Shown one piece after another: positions 9,171 to 17,584 of a stretch of 64,000 nucleotides of DNA. The translations under genes and the position numbers were made by a program. The notes under the pieces are model-generated. The model was not told the origin of the DNA and did not search any database. It was given only the letters and a program-made list of their open reading frames with translations. The number at the start of each line of letters is the position of its first letter. Within the stretch, counting starts at the first letter, position 1. This DNA comes from Balneola sp. MJW-20 (GTDB taxonomy: Bacteria; Bacteroidota; Rhodothermia; Balneolales; Balneolaceae): NCBI RefSeq assembly GCF_040811775.1, contig NZ_JBFNXW010000001.1, positions 2,046,001 through 2,110,000 of the forward strand, written 5' to 3'.

Positions 9171-10033
9171 GACTTCAACATTACCATAAGATCATCGATC
9201 TTGTCCTGGTCAATGATGGGAGATTCCAGGCCCATTTCTTCTTTTATTTTAAAATTTCGTTCCGGCCCCAGCGTGTAAAACATCCTGAGTGATTCCAGCT
9301 GCGTATCCAGGTAGTTATAAGTAAACTTATCTTTCAGATCACGGGACAATACGGCTTCTTCAAGATCCCATGCCAACTGGTCAGATGAACCACTTAAAAA
9401 GTGATCGACCATTTGCTCTGTATTTTCATCGAGGTTCAGTATAAACCGCTGAGGGGTGATCCTTTTCAGCAGCTGGCTCGGTAAATAATGGGCACTGTTG
9501 ATCTCCTGTTGTTTAACATAGAGCAGTCGAAGCATTGCCCCAAGGCCTTTGCGCGTTTTAAGGTGGCCTTTAAAGCAGCCATAAATATTACTGTAGTCGT
9601 CCAGTACACGCATTGATAAACGAAATTCCCGATGGTTCCCTCTTCGCTCGGTCGATATATAGTAATAGGTTTCCGGTTTCTTATTAGCGGAATTAAAGGG
9701 AGGCCGCAGAGATCGTATAAGCAGGTTTTCAAGGAGGATAGCATCTGTTTCAGAATTGCAGACTTCCACCCGGATCCTTTCCACGTGAGCGATCATTTTC
9801 TGAACTTTCTTCGACTTTGAATAACGATAGGAGGTCACCCTCTTCATCAGGTCTTTTGCCTTACCAACGTAGAGAACCTGATCCCGTTTATCATACATCG
9901 TATAAACTCCGGGTTCATGAGGGGGAAGTTCCTTCATAGCCGCGTTAACGCGTTCTTTCTGGGTCAGGGCTGCGGGTTCAAATAAATCTAGGGTCAAACC
10001 GTCCTCTGTTAGTGTTGAGTGATGAAAGACCAA
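9167..10033 (-). CDS. GIY-YIG nuclease, Cho/UvrC N-terminal-like
   Basis: This 288-residue protein has a GIY-YIG core at residues ~37-110: PGVYTMYDKRDQVLYVGKA, the invariant-type Arg in KRVTSYR, and the metal-binding Glu in DAILLENLLIRSLRPPFN. This is the UvrC N-terminal nuclease as found in the stand-alone E. coli protein Cho, which makes the 3' incision in nucleotide excision repair. The UvrC C-terminal RNase H-like domain is absent; residues 115-288 form a separate, helix-rich tail. The open frame starts with TTG. The first ATG (at 9937) sits just before the GIY domain and is an equally good start. Confidence 0.83.
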   Translation of the reverse strand: MVFHHSTLTEDGLTLDLFEPAALTQKERVNAAMKELPPHEPGVYTMYDKRDQVLYVGKAKDLMKRVTSYRYSKSKKVQKMIAHVERIRVEVCNSETDAILLENLLIRSLRPPFNSANKKPETYYYISTERRGNHREFRLSMRVLDDYSNIYGCFKGHLKTRKGLGAMLRLLYVKQQEINSAHYLPSQLLKRITPQRFILNLDENTEQMVDHFLSGSSDQLAWDLEEAVLSRDLKDKFTYNYLDTQLESLRMFYTLGPERNFKIKEEMGLESPIIDQDKIDDLMVMLKS

Positions 10034-10089
10034 TAGGTCAATTCATTATACCGCTTAATGATCGAATATTTAAAAAAATGGGCTTTTAA

Positions 10090-11739
10090 TTAATTCTGTG
10101 TCATTTCCAATCTGACAGCCTCAAACTCATCACCTTCTGACCATTTTTGAAGCGCCGGCGCATTGATCGCCCTGAATCCTGCTTCAAACAATAGCCGTGC
10201 ATCTTTAGCTGCTCCGCTTAGGTCCCAGTACTCATTGATCTCATCATTTACAGAGTGATAATTAGCTGACTTCACACTGTCGCGAACAGAGCTGAATCCC
10301 TCGGGTTTATTTACAAATTCATTGCCCGGAGTTGGAAATACTGCCGGTATTCCAATTTTAGCCATGTTAAAATGGTCTGAGCGGTAAAAGATCCCGTTTT
10401 CCGGTGCCTGGTCTGGCTTAATGGTTCTCCCACTCTCTTCAGCTACCTGCTCTATCAGTTCCGCCATGGTATTCCTGCCATAACCGATCACTACAAGGTC
10501 ACGGGTTTCACCATACACATTCATACCATCCAGATTGATATTCGCCGTGATCTTTCCGGGATCTTCAGTCGAATTTTTTGCCCAGTACTGTGAGCCTAAA
10601 AGACCCACTTCCTCTGCACTAACTACCAAGCCAATCACTCCCCGTTTTAATTCAGGTTGAATGGCTTTATAATTTTTCATCATCTCCAGCAGAGCACTTA
10701 CTCCTGCGGCGTTGTCTTCCGCTCCATTATTGACTGAATCACCCTCTACCGGGGTGGTAATTCCCAGGTGATCGAAATGAGCGGTCAGTATCAAATATTC
10801 GTCATTTAATTCTGTATCCGATCCTTCGATCTTTGCAACCACGTTCTTTCCATTTATATCTCTATAATCGGCATTAAGGGTGATATTCATCCCAACACCG
10901 GTTAAAGCCACCGGTTCAAAATCCGGGTCATCTGCGGCCTCCAGCATTTCCTCCAGGTCCAGTCCGGCTTCATTAAAAAGCTTTTGCCCGGCATCAAAGG
11001 TTATCCAGCCATTAAATTCTGTTTTCCCCTTATCCTCTCCTTCGGCACTCTTCACATAAAAACGTTCACGGCTCCAGCTATTCGATACCACATTCCAGCC
11101 ATAGCCTGCGGTAGGAGTAGTATGAATAATAATTGCACCGAGTGCCCCCATCTCTTTGGCTTTTTCATATTTATAGGTATAACGGCCATAGTATAACCTG
11201 GTCTTTCCGCCAAACAGATCTTCATCGTATTCCGGGTCATTATTCTTGATTACCAGGATCTTTCCTTCCACATCAGCCTCCTTAAAATCATCCCAGTCTT
11301 CTTCCGGAGCCTGTATACCATATCCTACGTATACCAGCTCTGCGTCTTCGATCGCAACTCTTTCAGATTCATTAGCCGGCCATGCCACGAAGTCATCGTA
11401 ATAGTTGAATGTACCCAGTACACTTCCAACATTTTGACGGATCATTGCCAGATCTGCTCCGTAAGTCTTTTGACCAAGTAATGGGAATGGCTGAACAAAA
11501 GAACCATCCTTCGTACCGGATGCAGCGCCCATCTCTTTAAATTCATTCACCAGGTAATCAACCGACATCTGCTCTCCTTCAGTTCCGGTTCCCCGACCCA
11601 TAAACTCATCAGAAGAAAGAATTCTTATATGTTCCATTAAAGATTCGTCAGTGATATTTTTTGCCTGCTCCCCGGCTGGTGAAGACATGCAGGAACTCAG
11701 TATGATTCCCATTCCGCATATCATGATCCATTTATTCAT
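10090..11739 (-). CDS. M28 family zinc aminopeptidase lipoprotein with PA domain
   Basis: This 549-residue protein has a lipobox (IILSSC, Cys17). A protease-associated (PA) insert covers roughly residues 120-250. The M28 dizinc core follows: LTAHFDHLG, the bridging Asp in GAEDNAAGVSALLEM, the catalytic Glu pair in VSAEEVGLLGS, the Asp of INLDGMN, and the last His in FYRSDHFNMAKIGIPAVF. It is probably anchored in the outer membrane or periplasm and trims peptides as part of protein scavenging. The start is well supported by AAAGGAGTACT immediately before the ATG. Confidence 0.93.
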   Translation of the reverse strand: MNKWIMICGMGIILSSCMSSPAGEQAKNITDESLMEHIRILSSDEFMGRGTGTEGEQMSVDYLVNEFKEMGAASGTKDGSFVQPFPLLGQKTYGADLAMIRQNVGSVLGTFNYYDDFVAWPANESERVAIEDAELVYVGYGIQAPEEDWDDFKEADVEGKILVIKNNDPEYDEDLFGGKTRLYYGRYTYKYEKAKEMGALGAIIIHTTPTAGYGWNVVSNSWSRERFYVKSAEGEDKGKTEFNGWITFDAGQKLFNEAGLDLEEMLEAADDPDFEPVALTGVGMNITLNADYRDINGKNVVAKIEGSDTELNDEYLILTAHFDHLGITTPVEGDSVNNGAEDNAAGVSALLEMMKNYKAIQPELKRGVIGLVVSAEEVGLLGSQYWAKNSTEDPGKITANINLDGMNVYGETRDLVVIGYGRNTMAELIEQVAEESGRTIKPDQAPENGIFYRSDHFNMAKIGIPAVFPTPGNEFVNKPEGFSSVRDSVKSANYHSVNDEINEYWDLSGAAKDARLLFEAGFRAINAPALQKWSEGDEFEAVRLEMTQN

Positions 11740-11802
11740 AGTACTCCTTTGGCTTTTAAATTTTTCATGCCGGAATATAAACCTCAGAAACTATTGCTGA
11801 AA

Positions 11803-11832
11803 ACAAAAAAGGCACCCCGATGAGGTGCCTTT
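11803..11832 (-). terminator. Terminator of the Kelch lipoprotein gene
   Basis: The stem GGCACC/GGTGCC with a 7-nt loop (11811-11829) is followed on the minus strand by TTTTTTG. It lies just after the Kelch gene stop at 11857. Confidence 0.85.
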
Positions 11833-11856
11833 CAAAGTGATTATATGGTATCAGAA

Positions 11857-12924
11857 TTACTGTAGCGTAAACTTCTGAACTTTATTGCTGACCCGCTGCT
11901 CAGCATCCATGCCGCCTATCAGGTAATAGGCGTCCCCGGTTTTGGCCACTCCTCTGAGGTCCATCACCGGACTCGGCATCTCACCCAACTCAACCCATTC
12001 ACCGGAGTTGATATTGTATCCAAACACTCCTGCTAAAGGAGATGAGGGGCGTGAATTGTAACCGATGCCATTATAATTATACGGATTATCCGTTCCACCC
12101 ATGAATACTACCATAGGAGCAGGGCTTTCAATACCTACTGCAGCCATTCGATACCGGGCTGCACCGGGATGCTGCTGAATTCTGTTCCATGTGATATCTG
12201 TAGGATCTTCCGGATTGATGACTCCCTTTACAGAACCGGCCGACATAATGAAAGAACGCTCATCACCTTCCTGCTGTAATTCTACTCCATCCGACAATAT
12301 CATGGTGTTACCAACAATTCCTCCTGAATGGCCAAACACAGCCGGACCTGGGTAAGGAGTTGCTGTTTCCCATGCATCATCTACTGTATCATAAACCTGA
12401 ACATTGGAAACGCTGTTGGTATCATTCCAGCCACTTACCAGATATATGTAGCGGTCATTATATACCAGAGATACGGCATCATCTACCGAAACTAACATAT
12501 CATCAACCTGCTCATAAGCATTGGTGTTTGGATCAAACTTCCAGACTTCCGGGGTAGATTTTTCACTACCATCTTCTGCTACCGTATAACCTCCGAATAT
12601 GTATATATACCCATTTACGTATTCTGCAGTACTGGCCAGTCTTCCGACTGAATCCGGCACTGATGGTATCTGCTTCCATACTTCTGAAGATACATTATAA
12701 GAGGCTGCATAGGAGGAAACGTCTCTGAAAGACTTGCCCCTCTGAAGACCCATAAAGGTATACAGAAATTGATCACCATCAACGGTTGCAGCTGCCACAG
12801 CATTATTCGAAATTGCCTGTGGTAATTCTGTAACTTCCGTCCATTGAATTTTTACTTCAGGCGCAGTGTCACTACATGCTGTGACCATAAAGACGAGCGC
12901 CATAAAAGCTATTAATTTGTTCAT
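11857..12924 (-). CDS. Kelch-repeat beta-propeller lipoprotein
   Basis: I start this at the ATG at 12924, which gives MNKLIAFMALVFMVTACSD, a clean lipoprotein signal with the cleavage cysteine in VTAC. The longer open frame (to 12978) would bury that signal. The rest is a Kelch-type propeller with recurring YIFGGY, YLVSGW, VFMGGT and YLIGGMDA boxes, similar in layout to NanM/YjhT-type galactose-oxidase-like propellers. No catalytic residues can be assigned, so it is probably a surface or periplasmic binding protein. It is transcribed divergently from the SDR-ALDH-AcuI-like operon across about 110 bp. Confidence 0.87.
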   Translation of the reverse strand: MNKLIAFMALVFMVTACSDTAPEVKIQWTEVTELPQAISNNAVAAATVDGDQFLYTFMGLQRGKSFRDVSSYAASYNVSSEVWKQIPSVPDSVGRLASTAEYVNGYIYIFGGYTVAEDGSEKSTPEVWKFDPNTNAYEQVDDMLVSVDDAVSLVYNDRYIYLVSGWNDTNSVSNVQVYDTVDDAWETATPYPGPAVFGHSGGIVGNTMILSDGVELQQEGDERSFIMSAGSVKGVINPEDPTDITWNRIQQHPGAARYRMAAVGIESPAPMVVFMGGTDNPYNYNGIGYNSRPSSPLAGVFGYNINSGEWVELGEMPSPVMDLRGVAKTGDAYYLIGGMDAEQRVSNKVQKFTLQ

Positions 12925-13033
12925 TTTATTATTTATTGAAAGATTGTTTTTTGTAATTCGCTTTCTCAACAAGCTCAATTCATTTATTGTTCAATAAGTT
13001 TGAGCATAAGTACTAAATATAAGGATTTTTAAT

Positions 13034-13852
13034 ATGTCAGTATTCAATAATAAAAATGTTTTAGTAACTGGCGGGGCAAGCGGTATAGGTTACTTAATGG
13101 GGCTTAAATCACTGCAACGTGGCGCCAGGCATCTTATCATCTGGGATATTGACGAAAAAGCACTTAATGAAGTAAAAAAAGAGTTCTCTGATTCCGGTTA
13201 TTCTGTGTCTGTTCAGCAGGTTGATGTGCGTAATGCAGATAGTGTAAAAGATGCAGCTAACAGAACCAGGGAAGAACATGGCTCCGTAAATATTCTGTTT
13301 AATAATGCAGGGGTAGTATCCGGAGGGAATTTTGCAGATCAGTCATATAGTGATATAGAGAACACTATGAATGTTAATGCTACCGGTATTATGATAGTAG
13401 CCCGGGCATTCATTGATGACATGATCTCAGGCGGTGAGGGTAATATTATTAATATTGCTTCAGCAGCAGGACTTACCCCAAATCCTGGCATGTGTGTATA
13501 TGCTGCCTCCAAGTGGGCTGCTACCGGCTGGTCGGAGTCTCTCCGTCTGGAAATGGATAAAAATAAAACCGGCGTCAAAGTGCTAACCGTAATGCCCAGT
13601 TATATTGATACCGGGATGTTCAAGGGAGTAAGTCCTCCATTAATGATGCCCTTCCTGGATCCGGAAAAAATTACGGACAAGATCCTCAGGTCAGTAGAAA
13701 AAGGTAAGGTCAGGTTAAGAGAACCCTGGCTTGTCAAGATCACCCCCTTTTTAAGAGGAGTATTACCCGGGCCGCTATATGATTTCATTGCCGGGAAAAT
13801 TTTCAGGGTTTATGATTCTATGTCCACTTTTAAAGGAAGGCCTGATGTTTGA
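13034..13852 (+). CDS. Short-chain dehydrogenase/reductase
   Basis: This 272-residue classical SDR has the NAD(P)-binding TGGASGIG motif near residue 12, DVRNA, NNAGVVSGG, and the catalytic Tyr156-x3-Lys160 (YAASKW) preceded by Ser in NIASAAG. The C-terminal tail (ITPFLRGVLPGPLYDFIAGKIF) is hydrophobic and amphipathic, as in membrane-associated SDRs that act on lipids or fatty alcohols. It is the first gene of a three-gene operon and overlaps the aldehyde dehydrogenase start by 8 bp. The pairing suggests alcohol-to-aldehyde-to-acid oxidation of a hydrophobic substrate, which is inference. Confidence 0.9.
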   Translation: MSVFNNKNVLVTGGASGIGYLMGLKSLQRGARHLIIWDIDEKALNEVKKEFSDSGYSVSVQQVDVRNADSVKDAANRTREEHGSVNILFNNAGVVSGGNFADQSYSDIENTMNVNATGIMIVARAFIDDMISGGEGNIINIASAAGLTPNPGMCVYAASKWAATGWSESLRLEMDKNKTGVKVLTVMPSYIDTGMFKGVSPPLMMPFLDPEKITDKILRSVEKGKVRLREPWLVKITPFLRGVLPGPLYDFIAGKIFRVYDSMSTFKGRPDV

Positions 13853-15215
13853 GCAGTTATTCAGAGACCAAAAAAAGTTTTATAAAAGTGGCAGTACCCG
13901 GCCCTATGGTTTCCGGCAATCTCAGCTTAAAGCCCTTTACCGGCTACTTGATGAACAGGAGGAACGTCTGCTCAAGGCGGTTTTTGATGATTTTAAGAAA
14001 CCGGCATTTGAAACCTTTGCCCTGGAAATAGGAGTCCTCAAAAGTGAATTAAGTTATGCCCTGAATAATCTCAGTAAATGGATGCAACCTGAAAATATAC
14101 GGGGCACCCTGGTCAACTTTCCTTCTAAGAATGTGATCTATAAAGAACCTTTGGGTACTGTATTGATTATTTCACCATGGAATTACCCGGTGCAATTGTC
14201 CCTTTTACCCCTGATAGGAGCTATTGCTGCAGGTAATACGGCTATAATTAAACCATCTGAATGCACTCCCAACACTTCTTCCTTGTTAGCAGAACTGATT
14301 GCAGAATACTTTTCTGAGGATTATATATCCGTCGTACAGGGAGGAGTAGAAGAGACCCAGTCTTTGCTCCATTTTCCTTTCGATCATATTTTCTTCACAG
14401 GGTCACCGCGTGTGGGAAAGATCATTATGAAAGCAGCAGCCGAACATCTTAGTCCTGTTACGCTCGAGCTCGGAGGTAAAAGTCCCTGTATCATTACCAA
14501 AGATGCTGACCTAGATATTTCTGCAAGACGAATTGTATGGGGTAAATTTGTAAACGCAGGTCAGACCTGTGTTGCATCAGATTATGTATATGTACCGGAT
14601 GAATATAAAACTCCTTTCATACATGCCTGTAATTCAGTACTCAGGGAGTTTTATGGGGAAAACCCTAAAGAAAGTAGTGATTATGCCCGCATTATTAATG
14701 ATCAACAGTTTAATAGATTACAGCGCATACTGGAAACAGATGATCAATACATCGTAACAGGTGGTGTGATGGATGCGGATGAAAGATATATTTCACCGAC
14801 GATCCTGGACATTCCGGATTGGGAGGTAGAATGTATGAAAGATGAAATATTCGGACCTGTCCTTCCGGTAATAGGATATGAGGACCTGAATGAAATTATC
14901 GAGGTAATAAATGAGCATCCTAAACCTCTTGCCTGCTATATTTTTACTAATGATCATCAGGCAGAATCCAGGATACTTGAAGAGATCTCATTTGGAGGTG
15001 GTGCAGTGAATGATACTGTAGCTCATTTGGGTAATCATCATTTACCTTTTGGAGGGGTTGGAAATAGCGGAATGGGAACCTACCACGGGGTGCATAGCTT
15101 CAATACGTTCAGTCACCGAAAAAGCATAATGAAAAAATCCTCCTGGCTGAAGATCCCTATACGTTATGCCCCATACAACGGAAACCTAAAATGGATCAAA
15201 AGAATACTCAGGTAA
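13845..15215 (+). CDS. Aldehyde dehydrogenase, ALDH3-like
   Basis: I start this at the ATG at 13845, which follows AAAGGAAGG and gives a protein of 456 residues. The upstream in-frame ATG at 13779 lies deep inside the SDR gene and adds an unrelated sequence. Catalytic residues are Cys242 (NAGQTCVASDY) and Glu208 (LELGGKSP), almost the same positions as in ALDH3 enzymes. The lack of a long N-terminal extension and the basic, hydrophobic C-terminus (SIMKKSSWLKIPIRYAPYNG) also fit class 3 fatty or aromatic aldehyde dehydrogenases. It overlaps the SDR by 8 bp and the AcuI-like gene by one base, so translational coupling is likely. Confidence 0.92.
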   Translation: MFEQLFRDQKKFYKSGSTRPYGFRQSQLKALYRLLDEQEERLLKAVFDDFKKPAFETFALEIGVLKSELSYALNNLSKWMQPENIRGTLVNFPSKNVIYKEPLGTVLIISPWNYPVQLSLLPLIGAIAAGNTAIIKPSECTPNTSSLLAELIAEYFSEDYISVVQGGVEETQSLLHFPFDHIFFTGSPRVGKIIMKAAAEHLSPVTLELGGKSPCIITKDADLDISARRIVWGKFVNAGQTCVASDYVYVPDEYKTPFIHACNSVLREFYGENPKESSDYARIINDQQFNRLQRILETDDQYIVTGGVMDADERYISPTILDIPDWEVECMKDEIFGPVLPVIGYEDLNEIIEVINEHPKPLACYIFTNDHQAESRILEEISFGGGAVNDTVAHLGNHHLPFGGVGNSGMGTYHGVHSFNTFSHRKSIMKKSSWLKIPIRYAPYNGNLKWIKRILR

Positions 15216-16207
15216 TGAATACATTTAAAGCTTTATGGGTAGAAGAAACAGAAAGCGGAAGCTTTAAACGTGAAATAAAGGATGTTCCGCTTGATAAACT
15301 GCCGGACCATGATGTATTAATAGAAGTACACTACTCTTCACTTAATTATAAAGACGGACTATCAGCAACCGGAAATAAGGGCGTAACCAGAAAGTATCCG
15401 CATATACCCGGGATCGATGCCTCCGGAATTGTGCTGGACGATCGTTCAGGTACTTATTCAAAAGGGGATAAGGTTCTTGTAACCGGGCGTGATCTTGGAT
15501 CCAATACTTTTGGAGGGTTTGGAGGGCGCATCAGCGTACCGGTTGACTGGGTTGTACCAATGCCGGACGGTCTGGATCTCAAAAAGTCCATGATCTATGG
15601 GACGGCAGGATTCACAGCAATGTATGGAGTACTTCGCCTAAAAAGAGAATTAATAACCCCGGATAAAGGTAAAGTGCTGGTTACAGGGGCAACAGGAGGA
15701 GTAGGTTCTCTGGCGGTTAATTTTCTATCCGCTCACGGCTATCATGTGATCGCTGCTACCGGAAAAATGGAAAAAAAGAGCTTTCTTATAAATCTTGGAG
15801 CTGCTGAGGTCATTCACAGGGATGCGGTAACAAAGGTAACAGATAAACTAATGCTTGAAAGAAAATGGGCCGGTTGTATTGAAACCGTCGGTGGTGAAAT
15901 GCTGGATGCAGTAATACGTCAGACGGCTCCTGACGGCGGTGTTGCCTGTTGCGGAAATATTCTTGGGCATCAGGTTCACACGAATATATACCCTTTCATT
16001 TTACGTGGAGTAAGTTTGCTGGGAATAGATTCAGCGATATGTAAAATGCCTATGCGCTTAAAGATCTGGGAGGAAATTTCTGAATTGTCTGAAAAGACTC
16101 TACCCGATCAATATGTAAAGGAAGTAAAACTGAGTGAACTTGAGCCCGAGATCCATAAGATCATGCAGGGCAAACAAACGGGCAGGGTCATTCTCAAGCA
16201 TGAATAA
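15215..16207 (+). CDS. acuI: MDR-family oxidoreductase, YhdH/AcuI acrylyl-CoA reductase type
   Basis: I start this at the ATG in the TAATG overlap with the aldehyde dehydrogenase stop; the alternative at 15191 adds MDQKNTQV from within ALDH. The 330-residue protein has the YhdH/AcuI signature SSLNYKDGLSATGNKGVTRKYPHIPGIDASG, the NADPH loop VTGATGGVGSLAVNFL, and the QTAPDGGVACCGNILG and LRGVSLLGIDS boxes. AcuI reduces acryloyl-CoA to propionyl-CoA, for example in DMSP or 3-hydroxypropionate metabolism. It closes the operon and is followed by a terminator. The substrate in this organism is inference, and a general enoyl reductase role is possible. Confidence 0.85.
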   Translation: MNTFKALWVEETESGSFKREIKDVPLDKLPDHDVLIEVHYSSLNYKDGLSATGNKGVTRKYPHIPGIDASGIVLDDRSGTYSKGDKVLVTGRDLGSNTFGGFGGRISVPVDWVVPMPDGLDLKKSMIYGTAGFTAMYGVLRLKRELITPDKGKVLVTGATGGVGSLAVNFLSAHGYHVIAATGKMEKKSFLINLGAAEVIHRDAVTKVTDKLMLERKWAGCIETVGGEMLDAVIRQTAPDGGVACCGNILGHQVHTNIYPFILRGVSLLGIDSAICKMPMRLKIWEEISELSEKTLPDQYVKEVKLSELEPEIHKIMQGKQTGRVILKHE

Positions 16208-16237
16208 AAAAAGCCCTCCTAGTGGGAGAGCTTTTTT
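16207..16237 (+). terminator. Terminator of the SDR-ALDH-acuI operon
   Basis: AAAGC(C)CTCC pairs with GGAG(A)GCTTT around a short loop with one internal mismatch. It is flanked by A-rich sequence upstream and a T-run downstream, and lies immediately after the acuI-like stop. Confidence 0.75.
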
Positions 16238-16317
16238 GAGAGACTGTAAAGCAGCTTTCACACTGCTTTAAGTATACGGGTAATTATGAATGGGTAATAT
16301 GAAGTCAATTGTACGGG

Positions 16318-16716
16318 TTAAGCTGCAAATGTGGATAACTTATTAGCCATCTTCTGAGCCTGCTTAAGGGGCTCAAGTAAACCATTGGTTGAAACCGGTT
16401 TCAGAAGAAAATCAACCATACCAGCGTTATTTGCCCGGTTCTTTATTTCTTCCGACTGATCTCCTGATATGTAGATCACCGGTACATTATAATTTCTGTT
16501 TCTTAATTCGGTGACCGTATCTATGCCGTCCATGTCACCGTCGAGTTGTACATCCATGATCAGGATATCAGGAGCAAAGGAATCAATCTTTTCTATTGCT
16601 TCTTCACCGCTACTGGCAACTCCCACTACTTCATAGCCAAGGCACTTAACCAGTCGCTCTTCCACAATCGCAAGAAGCTTATCGTCCTCCACTATCATTA
16701 CCTTGTTTGTTACCAT
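16318..16716 (-). CDS. Stand-alone receiver-domain response regulator
   Basis: This ~132-residue protein is a single CheY-like receiver with no output domain. From the ATG at 16716, the acidic pocket is in IVEDD, the phosphoacceptor is Asp55 (LIMDVQLDGDMDG), and the switch lysine is in FLLKPVS. The open frame extends two codons to a TTG at 16722, but the ATG is preferred. The insertion of DGDMDG after the phospho-Asp is typical of receivers linked to hybrid or PAS kinases. The next gene upstream on the same strand is a small uncharacterised protein (17043-17366). A paralogue of that protein also lies beside a lone receiver at 60 kb. Confidence 0.9.
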   Translation of the reverse strand: MVTNKVMIVEDDKLLAIVEERLVKCLGYEVVGVASSGEEAIEKIDSFAPDILIMDVQLDGDMDGIDTVTELRNRNYNVPVIYISGDQSEEIKNRANNAGMVDFLLKPVSTNGLLEPLKQAQKMANKLSTFAA

Positions 16717-17042
16717 AGCCAACTCGTTTATTAAAATTCTCTAATGAAAAAGTATTAAGATATTTTAATATTTCAAAATAATTTTCCAAGAATTTTTCAC
16801 GAAATGACTTTTAACCTGGGCTAAGTATCATGTTAACATGTGAATATGGGATGAAGAAAATTTCCGGATTTCCCCGATGGGATACGGGATCTGCGTAAAA
16901 AAACTCTTTTCCGCAGGATAATTGTGTGCATATCTCCGGACTTTCTGTAAACAGGAAGCAAAGCAGTTTAACCTGCATTAAAAACCCAGTTGATGCTTTC
17001 CAAAGGCTATAACCAAGGAAAGCATCTTTTACCGTGGGTCAA
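16717..17042. other. Intergenic region between the receiver gene and the small unknown protein
   Basis: This stretch of about 325 bp shows no credible gene. It contains an A/T-rich segment just upstream of the receiver start, a perfect 12-bp palindrome CATGTTAACATG at 16829-16840, and a stem-loop at 16991-17025 (GATGCTTTCC pairing with GGAAAGCATC). The stem-loop sits where a terminator of the small protein gene at 17043-17366 would be expected, although its minus-strand T-run starts only about 8 nt after the stem. Confidence 0.6.
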
Positions 17043-17366
17043 TTACGCTACTTTAGAAATAATGTCACCAAGCTCCATGTCTCTGATCGCGTCGATCGCA
17101 GCCAGAACTGCATCCATTACCTCTGATTTTTCATAACCGCTGCGCTCATATTCCCAGTAAAATAAACCGGAATTTTCCTGCACCGGATTATAATTTACAC
17201 TGAGTCCCTTAAAGTCTTTGGCTATGTTGATCGCAGCACCGATCTCTTCTGCGCTATTCTCTTTGGCAATATTATTATGCACAAAATAAGCGACATAAGA
17301 GTTTGTACGCCTGTTCTTTTCGAGATTGAAGTATATACCCCTCCACTTATTGATACCTATATCCAT
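17043..17366 (-). CDS. Small uncharacterised protein (paralogue of the 60.6-kb protein)
   Basis: I do not recognise this 107-residue protein. It is soluble with no signal peptide, apparently of mixed alpha/beta type. It is clearly related to the protein at 60632-60940: both have M-x-x-G near the start, then GIYF, YFVHNNI, a FYWEY/LYWEY box and a C-terminal AIDAIR helix at corresponding positions. Both genes neighbour a stand-alone receiver-domain gene. This one is upstream of the receiver on the same strand with a gap of about 325 bp. The conserved YFVHNNI and YWEY boxes suggest a ligand- or partner-binding surface. A role in signalling is inference from context only. Confidence 0.75.
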   Translation of the reverse strand: MDIGINKWRGIYFNLEKNRRTNSYVAYFVHNNIAKENSAEEIGAAINIAKDFKGLSVNYNPVQENSGLFYWEYERSGYEKSEVMDAVLAAIDAIRDMELGDIISKVA

Positions 17367-17584
17367 ATCTGTAGTATTTGCTGATTTTCCAACGTATTTA
17401 TTTCAATACAAAAGTACTCTTCTGCTTACAGTCATACCATTAAGAAGCTCTTAAGCAGCTTAGAAATGGTTAATGAAGGGGGGGGCATATATCTAATGAT
17501 CTAATCCTATACTTAATTTGTAGATCTTAAATTAATTGAGTTGATTGGTTTTCCAACCTTGTTAAATATAGAATCGGAGATCAA

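Noticed and set aside
16829..16840. Perfect palindrome CATGTTAACATG
   Set aside because: Only 12 bp, single copy as far as I can see, and about 110 bp from the nearest start codon, so not enough to call an operator.
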